From: Synaphobranchus kaupii
Lineage: Eukaryota > Chordata > Actinopteri > Anguilliformes > Synaphobranchidae
Direction: 5' to 3'
Assembly: GCA_029718625.1 (NCBI GenBank)
Contig: JAINUF010000027.1
Coordinates: 2,154,676 to 2,218,675, forward strand
Length of the DNA: 64,000 nt
Both the position numbers and the translations under genes were made by a program. Positions 38,908 to 50,339 of the stretch are shown here, piece after piece (positions within the stretch are counted from its first letter, which is position 1; the number at the start of each line of letters is the position of its first letter). The notes under the pieces are model-generated. The model saw nothing but the letters and a program-made list of their open reading frames with translations, did no database searches and was not told where the DNA came from.

Positions 38908-39145
38908 ATTACATTACATTACATTCATTTAGCAGACGCTTTTATCCAAAGCGACGTACAGTAAGTGCATACAGAGAAATCATCAAGATCACTACAGAAC
39001 AGACAAAGCACATCCTTCCCATAATGTAGCAGCTATCCCTAGCAATGAACGTCGACTGTAGTTCACAGTAAGCTCTGGGCAAATCAGCAACACCACACTT
39101 CCATTCCAAATACTATTATAAACAATACTAAACAGACAGGAAAAC
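38908..39145 (-). mobile_element. L2-type LINE 3' tail, copy 38
   Basis: Three TGTAA repeats with CAATACTAAAC; partner of the copy at 23060. A 536-bp block follows. Confidence 0.75.
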
Positions 39146-39681
39146 ACAGCAGCACCAGTGCCACAGCTCAGAACAGCACCTGCACCAGTGCCACAACTCA
39201 GGACAGCACCAGCAGAGGCACCAGCAGTGCCACAGCTCAGAACAGCACCAGCAGAGGCACCAGCAGTGCCACAGCTCAGAACAGCACCAGTGCCACAGCT
39301 CAGAACAGCACCAGCAGAGGCACCAGCAGTGCCACAGCTCAGAACAGCACCAGCAGAGGGTCCAGCAGTGCCACAGCTCAGAACGGCACCAGCACCAGTG
39401 CCACAGCTCAGAACAGCACCAGCAGAGGGACTAGCAGTAGTGCCACAGCTCAGAACAGCACCAGCAGAGGCACCAGCAGTGCCACAGCTCAGAACAGCAC
39501 CAGCAGAGGCACCAGCAGTGCCACAGCACAGAAAAGCACCAGCAGAGGCACCAGCACCAGTGCCACAGCTCAGAACAGCACCAGCAGAGGCACCAGCAGT
39601 GCCACAGCTCAGAACAGCACCAGCACCTGTGCCACAGCTCAGAACAGCAGCAGCACCAGTGCCAGAGCTCAAAACAGCAGC

Positions 39682-39929
39682 ATTACATTACATTACATTA
39701 CATTACATTCATTTAGCAGACGCTTTTATCCAAAGCGACGTACAGTAAGTGCATACAGAGAAATCATCAAGATCACTACAGAACAGATAAAGCACATCCT
39801 TCCCATAATGTAGCAGCTATCCCTAGCAATGAACGTCGACTGTAGTTCACAGTAAGCTCTGGGCAAATCAGCAACACCACACTTCCATTCCAAATACTAT
39901 TATAAACAATAATAAACAGACAGGAAAAC
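39682..39929 (-). mobile_element. L2-type LINE 3' tail, copy 39
   Basis: Five TGTAA repeats with GAACAGATAAAG; partner of the copy at 23834. A 659-bp block follows. Confidence 0.75.
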
Positions 39930-40588
39930 ACAGCAGCACCAGTGCCACAGCTCAGAACAGCACCAGCACCAGTGCCACAGCTCAGAACAGCACCAGCACC
40001 AGTGCCACAACTCAGGACAGCACCAGCAGAGGCACCAGCAGTGCCACAGCTCAGAACAGCACCAGCAGAGGCACCAGCAGTGCCACAGCTCAGAACAGCA
40101 CCAGTGCCACAGCTCATAACAGCACCAGCAGAGGCACCAGCAGTGCCACAGCTCAGAACAGCACCAGCAGAGGCACCAGCACCAGTGCCACAGCTCAGAA
40201 CAGCACCAGCAGAGGCACCAGCAGTGCCACAGCTCAGAACAGCACCAGCAGAGGGACCAGCAGTGCCACAGCTCAGAACGGCACCAGCACCAGTGCCACA
40301 GCTCAGAACAGCACCAGCAGAGGGACTAGCAGTAGTGCCACAGCTCAGAACAGCACCAGCAGAGGCACCAGCAGTGCCACAGCTCAGAACAGCACCAGTG
40401 CCACAGCTCATAACAGCACCAGCAGAGGCACCAGCAGTGCCACAGCTCAGAACGGCACCAGCACCAGTGCCACAGCTCAGAACAGCACCAGCAGAGGCAC
40501 CAGCAGTGCCACAGCTCAGAACACCACCAGCACCTGTGCCACAGCTCAGAACAGCAGCAGCACCAGTGCCAGAGCTCAAAACAGCAGC

Positions 40589-40826
40589 ATTACATTACAT
40601 TACATTCATTTAGCAGACGCTTTTATCCAAAGCGACGTACAGTAAGTGCATACAGAGAAATCATCAAGATCACTACAGAACAGACAAAGCACATCCTTCC
40701 CATAATGTAGCAGCTATCCCTAGCAATGAACGTCGACTGTAGTTCACAGTAAGCTCTGGGCAAATCAGCAACACCACACTTCCATTCCAAATACTATTAT
40801 AAACAATAATAAACAGACAGGAAAAC
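40589..40826 (-). mobile_element. L2-type LINE 3' tail, copy 40
   Basis: Three TGTAA repeats; partner of the copy at 24741. The following block is 395 bp, 120 bp shorter than its partner. Confidence 0.75.
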
Positions 40827-41221
40827 ACAGCAGCACCAGTGCCACAGCTCAGAACAGCACCAGCACCAGTGCCACAGCTCAGGACAGCACCAGCAGAGGC
40901 ACCAGCAGTGCCACAGCTCAGAACAGCACCAGCAGAGGCACGAGCACCAGTGCCACAGCTCAGAACAGCACCAGCAGAGGCACCAGCAGTGCCACAGCTC
41001 AGAACAGCACCAGCAGAGGGACCAGCAGTGCCACAGCTCAGAACGGCACCAGCACCAGTGCCACAGCTCAGAACAGCACCAGCAGAGGGACTAGCAGTAG
41101 TGCCACAGCTCAGAACAGCACCAGCAGAGGCACCAGCAGTGCCACAGCTCAGAACAGCACCGGCACCTGTGCCACAGCTCAGAACAGCAGCAGCACCAGT
41201 GCCAGAGCTCAAAACAGCAGC

Positions 41222-41469
41222 ATTACATTACATTACATTACATTACATTCATTTAGCAGACGCTTTTATCCAAAGCGACGTACAGTAAGTGCATACAGAG
41301 AAATCATCAAGATCACTACAGAACAGACAAAGCACATCCTTCCCATAATGTAGCAGCTATCCCTAGCAATGAACGTCGACTGTAGTTCACAGTAAGCTCT
41401 GGGCAAATCAGCAACACCACACTTCCATTCCAAATACTATTATAAACAATAATAAACAGACAGGAAAAC
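41222..41469 (-). mobile_element. L2-type LINE 3' tail, copy 41
   Basis: Five TGTAA repeats; partner of the copy at 25494. A 533-bp block follows. Confidence 0.75.
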
Positions 41470-42002
41470 ACAGCAGCACCAGTGCCACAGCTCAGAACAG
41501 CACCAGCACCAGTGCCACAGCTCAGAACAGCACCAGCACCAGTGCCACAACTCAGGACAGCACCAGCAGAGGCACCAGCAGTGCCACAGCTCAGAACAGC
41601 ACCAGCAGAGGCACCAGCAGTGCCACAGCTCAGAACAGCACCAGCAGAGGCACCAGCACCAGTGCCACAGCTCAGAACAGCACCAGCAGAGGCACCAGCA
41701 GTGCCACAGCTCAGAACGGCACCAGCACCAGTGCCACAGCTCAGAACAGCACCAGCAGAGGCACCAGCAGTGCCACAGCTCAGAACAGCACCAGCACCAG
41801 TGCCACAGCTCAGAACAGCACCAGCAGAGGCACCAGCAGTGCCACAGCTCAGAACAGCACCAGCAGAGGCACCAGCACCAGTGCCACAGCTCAGAACAGC
41901 ACCAGCAGAGGCACCAGCAGTGCCACAGCTCAGAACAGCACCAGCACCTGTGCCACAGCTCAGAACAGCAGCAGCACCAGTGCCAGAGCTCAAAACAGCA
42001 GC

Positions 42003-42240
42003 ATTACATTACATTACATTCATTTAGCAGACGCTTTTATCCAAAGCGACGTACAGTAAGTGCATACAGAGAAATCATCAAGATCACTACAGAACAGACA
42101 AAGCACATCCTTCCCATAATGTAGCAGCTATCCCTAGCAATGAACGTCGACTGTAATTCACAGTAAGCTCTGGGCAAATCAGCAACACCACACTTCCATT
42201 CCAAATACTATTATAAACAATAATAAACAGACAGGAAAAC
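42003..42240 (-). mobile_element. L2-type LINE 3' tail, copy 42
   Basis: Three TGTAA repeats with CTGTAATTCAC; partner of the copies at 26275 and 8708. A 1268-bp block follows. Confidence 0.75.
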
Positions 42241-43508
42241 ACAGCAGCACCAGTGCCACAGCTCAGAACAGCACCAGCACCAGTGCCACAACTCAGGACA
42301 GCACCAGCAGAGGCACCAGCAGTTTCACAGCTCAGAACAGCACCAGCAGAGGCACCAGCAGTGCCACAGCTCAGAACAGCACCAGTGCCACAGCTCATAA
42401 CAGCACCAGCAGAGGCACCAGCAGTGCCACAGCTCAGAACGGCACCAGCACCAGTGCCACAGCTCAGAACAGCACCAGCAGAGGCACCAGCAGTGCCACA
42501 GCTCAGAACAGCACCAGCACCAGTGCCACAGCTCAGAACAGCACCAGCAGAGGGACCAGCAGTGCCACAGCTCAGAACGGCACCAGCACCAGTGCCACAG
42601 CTCAGAACAGCACCAGCAGAGGGACCAGCAGTAGTGCCACAGCTCAGAACAGCACCAGCAGAGGCACCAGCAGTGCCACAGCTCAGAACAGCACCAGCAG
42701 AGGCACCAGCAGTGCCACAGCTCAGAACAGCACCAGCAGAGGCACCAGCAGTGCCACAGCTCAGAACAGCACCAGTGCCACAGCTCATAACAGCACCAGC
42801 AGAGGCACCAGCAGTGCCACAGCTCAGAACGGCACCAGCACCAGTGCCACAGCTCAGAACAGCACCAGCAGAGGCACCAGCAGTGCCACAGCTCAGAACA
42901 GCACCAGCACCAGTGCCACAGCTCAGAACAGCACCAGCAGAGGGACCAGCAGTGCCACAGCTCAGAACAGCACCAGTGCCACAGCTCATAACAGCACCAG
43001 CAGAGGCACCAGCAGTGCCACAGCTCAGAACGGCACCAGCACCAGTGCCACAGCTCAGAACAGCACCAGCAGAGGCACCAGCAGTGCCACAGCTCAGAAC
43101 AGCACCAGCACCAGTGCCACAGCTCAGAACAGCACCAGCAGAGGGACCAGCAGTGCCACAGCTCAGAACGGCACCAGCACCAGTGCCACAGCTCAGAACA
43201 GCACCAGCAGAGGGACCAGCAGTAGTGCCACAGCTCAGAACAGCACCAGCAGAGGCACCAGCAGTGCCACAGCTCAGAACAGCACCAGCAGAGGCACCAG
43301 CAGTGCCACAGCTCAGAACAGCACCAGCAGAGGCACCAGCACCAGTGCCACAGCTCAGAACAGCACCAGCAGAGGCACCAGCACCAGTGCCACAGCTCAG
43401 AACAGCACCAGCAGAGGCACCAGCAGTGCCACATCTCAGAACACCACCAGCACCTGTGCCACAGCTCAGAACAGCAGCAGCACCAGTGCCAGAGCTCAAA
43501 ACAGCAGC

Positions 43509-43756
43509 ATTACATTACATTACATTACATTACATTCATTTAGCAGACGCTTTTATCCAAAGCGACGTACAGTAAGTGCATACAGAGAAATCATCAAGAT
43601 CACTACAGAACAGACAAAGCACATCCTTCCCATAATGTAGCAGCTATCCCTAGCAATGACCGTCGACTGTAGTTCACAGTAAGCTCTGGGCAAATCAGCA
43701 ACACCACACTTCCATTCCAAATACTATTATAAACAATAATAAACAGACAGGAAAAC
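43509..43756 (-). mobile_element. L2-type LINE 3' tail, copy 43
   Basis: Five TGTAA repeats with GACCGTCGAC; partner of the copy at 27781. A 515-bp block follows. Confidence 0.75.
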
Positions 43757-44271
43757 ACAGCAGCACCAGTGCCACAGCTCAGAACAGCACCAGCACCAGT
43801 GCCACAGCTCAGGACAGCACCAGCAGAGGCACCAGCAGTGCCACAGCTCAGTACAGCAACAGCAGAGGCACCAGCACCAGTGCCACAGCTCAGAACAGCA
43901 CCAGCAGAGGCACCAGCAGTGCCACAGCTCAGAACAGCACCAGCAGAGGGACCAGCAGTGCCACAGCTCAGAACGGCACCAGCACCAGTGCCACAGCTCA
44001 GAACAGCACCAGCAGAGGGACTAGCAGTAGTGCCACAGCTCAGAACAGCACCAGCAGAGGCACCAGCAGTGCCACAGCTCAGAACAGCACCAGCAGAGGC
44101 ACCAGCAGTGCCACAGCTCAGAAAAGCACCAGCAGAGGCACCAGCACCAGTGCCACAGCTCAGAACAGCACCAGCAGAGGCACCAGCAGTGCCACAGCTC
44201 AGAACAGCACCAGCACCTGTGCCACAGCTCAGAACAGCAGCAGCACCAGTGCCAGAGCTCAAAACAGCAGC

Positions 44272-44519
44272 ATTACATTACATTACATTACATTACATTC
44301 ATTTAGCAGACGCTTTTATCCAAAGCGACGTACAGTAAGTGCATACAGAGAAATCATCAAGATCACTACAGAACAGACAAAGCACATCCTTCCCATAATG
44401 TAGCAGCTATCCCTAGCAATGACCGTCGACTGTAGTTCACAGTAAGCTCTGGGCAAATCAGCAACACCACACTTCCATTCCAAATACTATTATAAACAAT
44501 AATAAACAGACAGGAAAAC
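44272..44519 (-). mobile_element. L2-type LINE 3' tail, copy 44
   Basis: Five TGTAA repeats. Has GACCGTCGAC (C at 44423) like its left neighbour, whereas its partner at 28544 has GAACGTCGAC. A 764-bp block follows. Confidence 0.75.
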
Positions 44520-45283
44520 ACAGCAGCACCAGTGCCACAGCTCAGAACAGCACCAGCACCAGTGCCACAGCTCAGAACAGCACCAGCACCAGTGCCACAA
44601 CTCAGGACAGCACCAGCAGAGGCACCAGCAGTGCCACAGCTCAGAACAGCACCAGCAGAGGCACCAGCAGTGCCACAGCTCAGAACAGCACCAGTGCCAC
44701 AGCTCATAACAGCACCAGCAGAGGCACCAGCAGTGCCACAGCTCAGAACAGCACCAGCAGAGGCACCAGCAGTGCCACAGCTCAGAACAGCACCAGCAGA
44801 GGCACCAGCAGTGCCACAGCTCAGAAAAGCACCAGCAGAGGCACCAGCACCAGTGCCACAGCTCAGAACAGCACCAGCAGAGGCACCAGCAGTGCCACAG
44901 CTCAGAACAGCACCAGCAGAGGCACCAGCAGTGCCACAGCTCAGAACAGCACCAGCAGAGGGACCAGCAGTGCCACAGCTCAGAACGGCACCAGCACCAG
45001 TGCCACAGCTCAGAACAGCACCAGCAGAGGGACTAGCAGTAGTGCCACAGCTCAGAACAGCACCAGCAGAGGCACCAGCAGTGCCACAGCTCAGAACAGC
45101 ACCAGCAGAGGCACCAGCAGTGCCACAGCTCAGAAAAGCACCAGCAGAGGCACCAGCACCAGTGCCACAGCTCAGAACAGCACCAGCAGAGGCACCAGCA
45201 GTGCCACAGCTCAGAACAGCACCAGCACCTGTGCCACAGCTCAGAACAACAGCAGCACCAGTGCCAGAGCTCAAAACAGCAGC

Positions 45284-45536
45284 ATTACATTACATTACAT
45301 TACATTACATTACATTCATTTAGCAGACGCTTTTATCCAAAGCGACGTACAGTAAGTGCATACAGAGAAATCATCAAGATCACTACAGAACAGACAAAGC
45401 ACATCCTTCCCATAATGTAGCAGCTATCCCTAGCAATGAACGTCGACTGTAGTTCACAGTAAGCTCTGGGCAAATCAGCAACACCACACTTCCATTCCAA
45501 ATACTATTATAAACAATAATAAACAGACAGGAAAAC
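45284..45536 (-). mobile_element. L2-type LINE 3' tail, copy 45
   Basis: Six TGTAA repeats, preceded by AACAACAGCAGC. A 710-bp block follows directly; the extra 699-bp unit of copy 1 is absent. Confidence 0.75.
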
Positions 45537-46246
45537 ACAGCAGCACCAGTGCCACAGCTCAGAACAGCACCAGCACCAGTGCCACAGCTCAGAACAGCAC
45601 CAGCACCAGTGCCACAACTCAGGACAGCACCAGCAGAGGCACCAGCAGTGCCACAGCTCAGAACAGCACCAGCAGAGGCACCAGCAGTGCCACAGCTCAG
45701 AACAGCACCAGTGCCACAGCTCATAACAGCACCAGCAGAGGCACCAGCAGTGCCACAGCTCAGAACGGCACCAGCACCAGTGCCACAGCTCAGAACAGCA
45801 CCAGCAGAGGCACCAGCAGTGCCACAGCTCAGAACAGCACCAGCAGAGGCACCAGCACCAGTGCCACAGCTCAGAACAGCACCAGCAGAGGCACCAGCAG
45901 TGCCACAGCTCAGAACAGCACCAGCAGAGGGACCAGCAGTGCCACAGCTCAGAACGGCACCAGCACCAGTGCCACAGCTCAGAACAGCACCAGCAGAGGG
46001 ACTAGCAGTAGTGCCACAGCTCAGAACAGCACCAGCAGAGGCACCAGCAGTGCCTCAGCTCAGAACAGCACCAGCAGAGGCACCAGCAGTGCCACAGCTC
46101 AGAAAAGCACCAGCAGAGGCACCAGCACCAGTGCCACAGCTCAGAACAGCACCAGCAGAGGCACCAGCAGTGCCACAGCTCAGAACAGCACCAGCACCTG
46201 TGCCACAGCTCAGAACAGCAGCAGCACCAGTGCCAGAGCTCAAAAC

Positions 46247-46489
46247 ATTACATTACATTACATTACATTCATTTAGCAGACGCTTTTATCCAAAGCGACG
46301 TACAGTAAGTGCATACAGAGAAATCATCAAGATCACTACAGAACAGACAAAGCACATCCTTCCCATAATGTAGCAGCTATCCCTAGCAATGAACGTCGAC
46401 TGTAGTTCACAGTAAGCTCTGGGCAAATCAGCAACACCACACTTCCATTCCAAATACTATTATAAACAATAATAAACAGACAGGAAAAC
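46247..46489 (-). mobile_element. L2-type LINE 3' tail, copy 46 (short-junction subtype)
   Basis: Four TGTAA repeats, AGCAGC missing. The following block is 945 bp, one more than its partners, because of an extra A in AGCAAGTGCC near 47350. Confidence 0.75.
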
Positions 46490-47434
46490 ACAGCAGCACC
46501 AGTGCCACAGCTCAGAACAGCACCAGCACCAGTGCCACAGCTCAGAACAGCACCAGCACCAGTGCCACAACTCAGGACAGCACCAGCAGAGGCACCAGCA
46601 GTGCCACAGCTCAGAACAGCACCAGCAGAGGCACCAGCAGTGCCACAGCTCAGAACAGCACCAGTGCCACAGCTCAGAACAGCACCAGCAGAGGCACCAG
46701 CAGTGCCACAGCTCAGAACAGCACCAGCACCAGTGCCACAGCTCAGAACAGCACCAGCAGAGGGACCAGCAGTGCCACAGCTCAGAACGGCACCAGCACC
46801 AGTGCCACAGCTCAGAACAGCACCAGCAGAGGGACCAGCAGTAGTGCCACAGCTCAGAACAGCACCAGCAGAGGCACCAGCAGTGCCACAGCTCAGAACA
46901 GCACCAGCAGAGGCACCAGCAGTGCCACAGCTCAGAACAGCACCAGCAGAGGCACCAGCAGTGCCACAGCTCAGAAAAGCACCAGCAGAGGCACCAGCAC
47001 CAGTGCCACAGCTCAGAACAGCACCAGCAGAGGCACCAGCAGTGCCACAGCTCAGAACAGCACCAGCAGAGGCACCAGCAGTGCCACAGCTCAGAACAGC
47101 ACCAGCAGAGGGACCAGCAGTGCCACAGCTCAGAACGGCACCAGCACCAGTGCCACAGCTCAGAACAGCACCAGCAGAGGGACTAGCAGTAGTGCCACAG
47201 CTCAGAACAGCACCAGCAGAGGCACCAGCAGTGCCACAGCTCAGAACAGCACCAGCAGAGGCACCAGCAGTGCCACAGCTCAGAAAAGCACCAGCAGAGG
47301 CACCAGCACCAGTGCCACAGCTCAGAACAGCACCAGCAGAGGCACCAGCAAGTGCCACAGCTCAGAACAGCACCAGCACCTGTGCCACAGCTCAGAACAG
47401 CAGCAGCACCAGTGCCAGAGCTCAAAACAGCAGC

Positions 47435-47687
47435 ATTACATTACATTACATTACATTACATTACATTCATTTAGCAGACGCTTTTATCCAAAGCGACGTA
47501 CAGTAAGTGCATACAGAGAAATCATCAAGATCACTACAGAACAGACAAAGCACATCCTTCCCATAATGTAGCAGCTATCCCTAGCAATGAACGTCGACTG
47601 TAGTTCACAGTAAGCTCTGGGCAAATCAGCAACACCACACTTCCATTCCAAATACTATTATAAACAATAATAAACAGACAGGAAAAC
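47435..47687 (-). mobile_element. L2-type LINE 3' tail, copy 47
   Basis: Six TGTAA repeats; partner of the copies at 14152 and 32405. A 710-bp block follows. Confidence 0.75.
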
Positions 47688-48397
47688 ACAGCAGCACCAG
47701 TGCCACAGCTCAGAACAGCACCAGCACCAGTGCCACAGCTCAGAACAGCACCAGCACCAGTGCCACAACTCAGGACAGCACCAGCAGAGGCACCAGCAGT
47801 GCCACAGCTCAGAACAGCACCAGCAGAGGCACCAGCAGTGCCACAGCTCAGAACAGCACCAGTGCCACAGCTCATAACAGCACCAGCAGAGGCACCAGCA
47901 GTGCCACAGCTCAGAACGGCACCAGCACCAGTGCCACAGCTCAGAACAGCACCAGCAGAGGCACCAGCAGTGCCACAGCTCAGAACAGCACCAGCAGAGG
48001 CACCAGCACCAGTGCCACAGCTCAGAACAGCACCAGCAGAGGCACCAGCAGTGCCACAGCTCAGAACAGCACCAGCAGAGGGACCAGCAGTGCCACAGCT
48101 CAGAACGGCACCAGCACCAGTGCCACAGCTCAGAACAGCACCAGCAGAGGGACTAGCAGTAGTGCCACAGCTCAGAACAGCACCAGCAGAGGCACCAGCA
48201 GTGCCTCAGCTCAGAACAGCACCAGCAGAGGCACCAGCAGTGCCACAGCTCAGAAAAGCACCAGCAGAGGCACCAGCACCAGTGCCACAGCTCAGAACAG
48301 CACCAGCAGAGGCACCAGCAGTGCCACAGCTCAGAACAGCACCAGCACCTGTGCCACAGCTCAGAACAGCAGCAGCACCAGTGCCAGAGCTCAAAAC

Positions 48398-48640
48398 ATT
48401 ACATTACATTACATTACATTCATTTAGCAGACGCTTTTATCCAAAGCGACGTACAGTAAGTGCATACAGAGAAATCATCAAGATCACTACAGAACAGACA
48501 AAGCACATCCTTCCCATAATGTAGCAGCTATCCCTAGCAATGAACGTCGACTGTAGTTCACAGTAAGCTCTGGGCAAATCAGCAACACCACACTTCCATT
48601 CCAAATACTATTATAAACAATAATAAACAGACAGGAAAAC
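48398..48640 (-). mobile_element. L2-type LINE 3' tail, copy 48 (short-junction subtype)
   Basis: Four TGTAA repeats, AGCAGC missing. The following block is 816 bp, one more than its partners, because of an extra A in CACAAACTC near 48720. Confidence 0.75.
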
Positions 48641-49456
48641 ACAGCAGCACCAGTGCCACAGCTCAGAACAGCACCAGCACCAGTGCCACAGCTCAGAACA
48701 GCACCAGCACCAGTGCCACAAACTCAGGACAGCACCAGCAGAGGCACCAGCAGTGCCACAGCTCAGAACAGCACCAGCAGAGGCACCAGCAGTGCCACAG
48801 CTCAGAACAGCACCAGTGCCACAGCTCATAACAGCACCAACAGAGGCACCAGCAGTGCCACAGCTCAGAACGGCACCAGCACCAGTGCCACAGCTCAGAA
48901 CAGCACCAGCAGAGGCACCAGCAGTGCCACAGCTCAGAACGGCACCAGCACCAGTGCCACAGCTCAGAACAGCACCAGCAGAGGGACCAGCAGTGCCACA
49001 GCTCAGAACGGCACCAGCACCAGTGCCACAGCTCAAAACAGCACCAGCAGAGGGACCAGCAGTAGTGCCACAGCTCAGAACAGCACCAGCAGAGGCACCA
49101 GCAGTGCCACAGCTCAGAACTGCACCAGCAGAGGCACCAGCACCAGTGCCACAGCTCAGAACAGCACCAGCAGAGGCACCAGCAGTGCCACAGCTCAGAA
49201 CGGCACCAGCACCAGTGCCACAGCTCAGAACAGCACCAGCAGAGGCACCAGCAGTGCCACAGCTCAGAACAGCACCAGCACCAGTGCCACAGCTCAGAAC
49301 AGCACCAGCAGAGGCACCAGCAGTGCCACAGCTCAGAACAGCACCAGCAGAGGCACCAGCACCAGTGCCACAGCTCAGAACAGCACCAGCAGAGGCACCA
49401 GCAGTGCCACAGCTCAGAACAGCACCAGCACCAGTGCCAGAGCTCAAAACAGCAGC

Positions 49457-49529
49457 ATTACATTACATTACATTCATTTAGCAGACGCTTTTATCCAAAG
49501 CGACGTACAGTAAGTGCATACAGAGAAAT
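49457..49529 (-). mobile_element. L2-type LINE 3' tail, copy 49 (cut by gap)
   Basis: Three TGTAA repeats and the stem-loop (49486-49502) are present. The sequence stops at GAGAAAT where the N run begins, so about 165 bp of the element are not seen. Confidence 0.75.
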
Positions 49530-50029
49530 NNNNNNNNNNNNNNNNNNNNNNNNNNNNNNNNNNNNNNNNNNNNNNNNNNNNNNNNNNNNNNNNNNNNNNN
49601 NNNNNNNNNNNNNNNNNNNNNNNNNNNNNNNNNNNNNNNNNNNNNNNNNNNNNNNNNNNNNNNNNNNNNNNNNNNNNNNNNNNNNNNNNNNNNNNNNNNN
49701 NNNNNNNNNNNNNNNNNNNNNNNNNNNNNNNNNNNNNNNNNNNNNNNNNNNNNNNNNNNNNNNNNNNNNNNNNNNNNNNNNNNNNNNNNNNNNNNNNNNN
49801 NNNNNNNNNNNNNNNNNNNNNNNNNNNNNNNNNNNNNNNNNNNNNNNNNNNNNNNNNNNNNNNNNNNNNNNNNNNNNNNNNNNNNNNNNNNNNNNNNNNN
49901 NNNNNNNNNNNNNNNNNNNNNNNNNNNNNNNNNNNNNNNNNNNNNNNNNNNNNNNNNNNNNNNNNNNNNNNNNNNNNNNNNNNNNNNNNNNNNNNNNNNN
50001 NNNNNNNNNNNNNNNNNNNNNNNNNNNNN
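49530..50029. other. Assembly gap, exactly 500 N
   Basis: A run of 500 N, a round number typical of a scaffolding placeholder, so its true length is unknown. The left side is the minisatellite/LINE-tail array, the right side an unrelated AT-rich satellite. Open frames that cross it are artefacts. Confidence 0.98.
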
Positions 50030-50339
50030 TTACAAGCAATGCTTTTTCCAATTTTCCTTTTGTAAATTTTAAATAGATTTTTATTCAAAATAAAAGCACT
50101 AAAATTTCAATAGCTTCTGTGACATATGATGAAGACGCATGCCTCAAACCAATTTTAGTGTTGTCAAAGACGTTATAGCTCAAATATACAGTTGATTAAT
50201 TTTTAAATTTTCCATTTGTAAATTTTGAATGAATTTTGCTTCAAATTTAAAATGCAAACATTTCAATAGCTTCTGTGACATGTGACTAAGATGCCTCAAA
50301 CCAACTGTAATGTTGTCAGATGCATTCTCCAATTTACAA

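Larger units (their letters stand above)
33368..48397. repeat. 15.85-kb super-repeat, copy 2 (15.03 kb, two deletions)
   Basis: Unit order is the same as copy 1, but the total is 818 bp shorter. One whole 699-bp unit (partner 29556-30254) is absent and one unit is 633 instead of 753 bp (partner 24741-25493); a 1-bp insertion near 47351 accounts for the rest. Other differences I noted are isolated bases, for example AACGGC near 38631 against AACAGC in copy 1, and C at 44423 against A. Identity over aligned parts therefore looks very high, although I could not compute it. Confidence 0.9.
1..49529. repeat. GC-rich minisatellite array interrupted by 49 LINE-tail copies
   Basis: The whole left region is a tandem array on one theme. 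Each module opens with GCCACAGCTCAGAAC and continues with combinations of AGCACCAGC, AGAGGCACC, AGCAGT or GGCACCAGCACCAGT. Commonest modules are about 39 bp (with AGAGGCACC), 30 bp (with AACGGCACC) and 24 bp (ending CACCAGT); a GGGACTAGCAGTAGT form is 3 bp longer. The + strand is poor in T. Every 0.63-1.5 kb the array is cut by the same roughly 240-bp LINE-tail segment. Outside a noisy patch, the blocks between tails measure 395 to 1268 bp and all are 2 modulo 3. Long frames are open on both strands because module lengths are multiples of 3; those I checked start at GTG or TTG. I call this non-coding tandem repeat DNA. An ancestral Ser/Thr-rich coding repeat cannot be excluded. Confidence 0.95.
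48398..49529. repeat. Super-repeat, start of copy 3, cut by the gap
   Basis: The first unit matches 17520-18577 and 33368-34425, including the private GAACTGCACC form (near 49118; also near 15836, 18239 and 34087). It carries one extra base (CACAAACTC near 48719). The next tail is broken by the N gap, so the array continues for an unknown distance. Confidence 0.85.

Noticed and set aside
1..49529. Many long open frames on both strands (Pro-Gln-Leu-Arg-rich, Ser-Cys-Gly-Thr-rich, Trp-Cys-rich)
   Set aside because: They are frames of the same tandem repeat. Those checked begin at GTG or TTG, not ATG; overlapping frames are open on both strands at once; they end at stops in the LINE tail.
1..49529. 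CRISPR-like repeat-spacer pattern
   Set aside because: Modules are contiguous, spacers are not unique, the tail segments are near-identical and about 240 bp long, and no cas gene is present.
49474..50088. Open frames spanning the N run
   Set aside because: They consist almost entirely of unknown residues and join two unrelated repeats.
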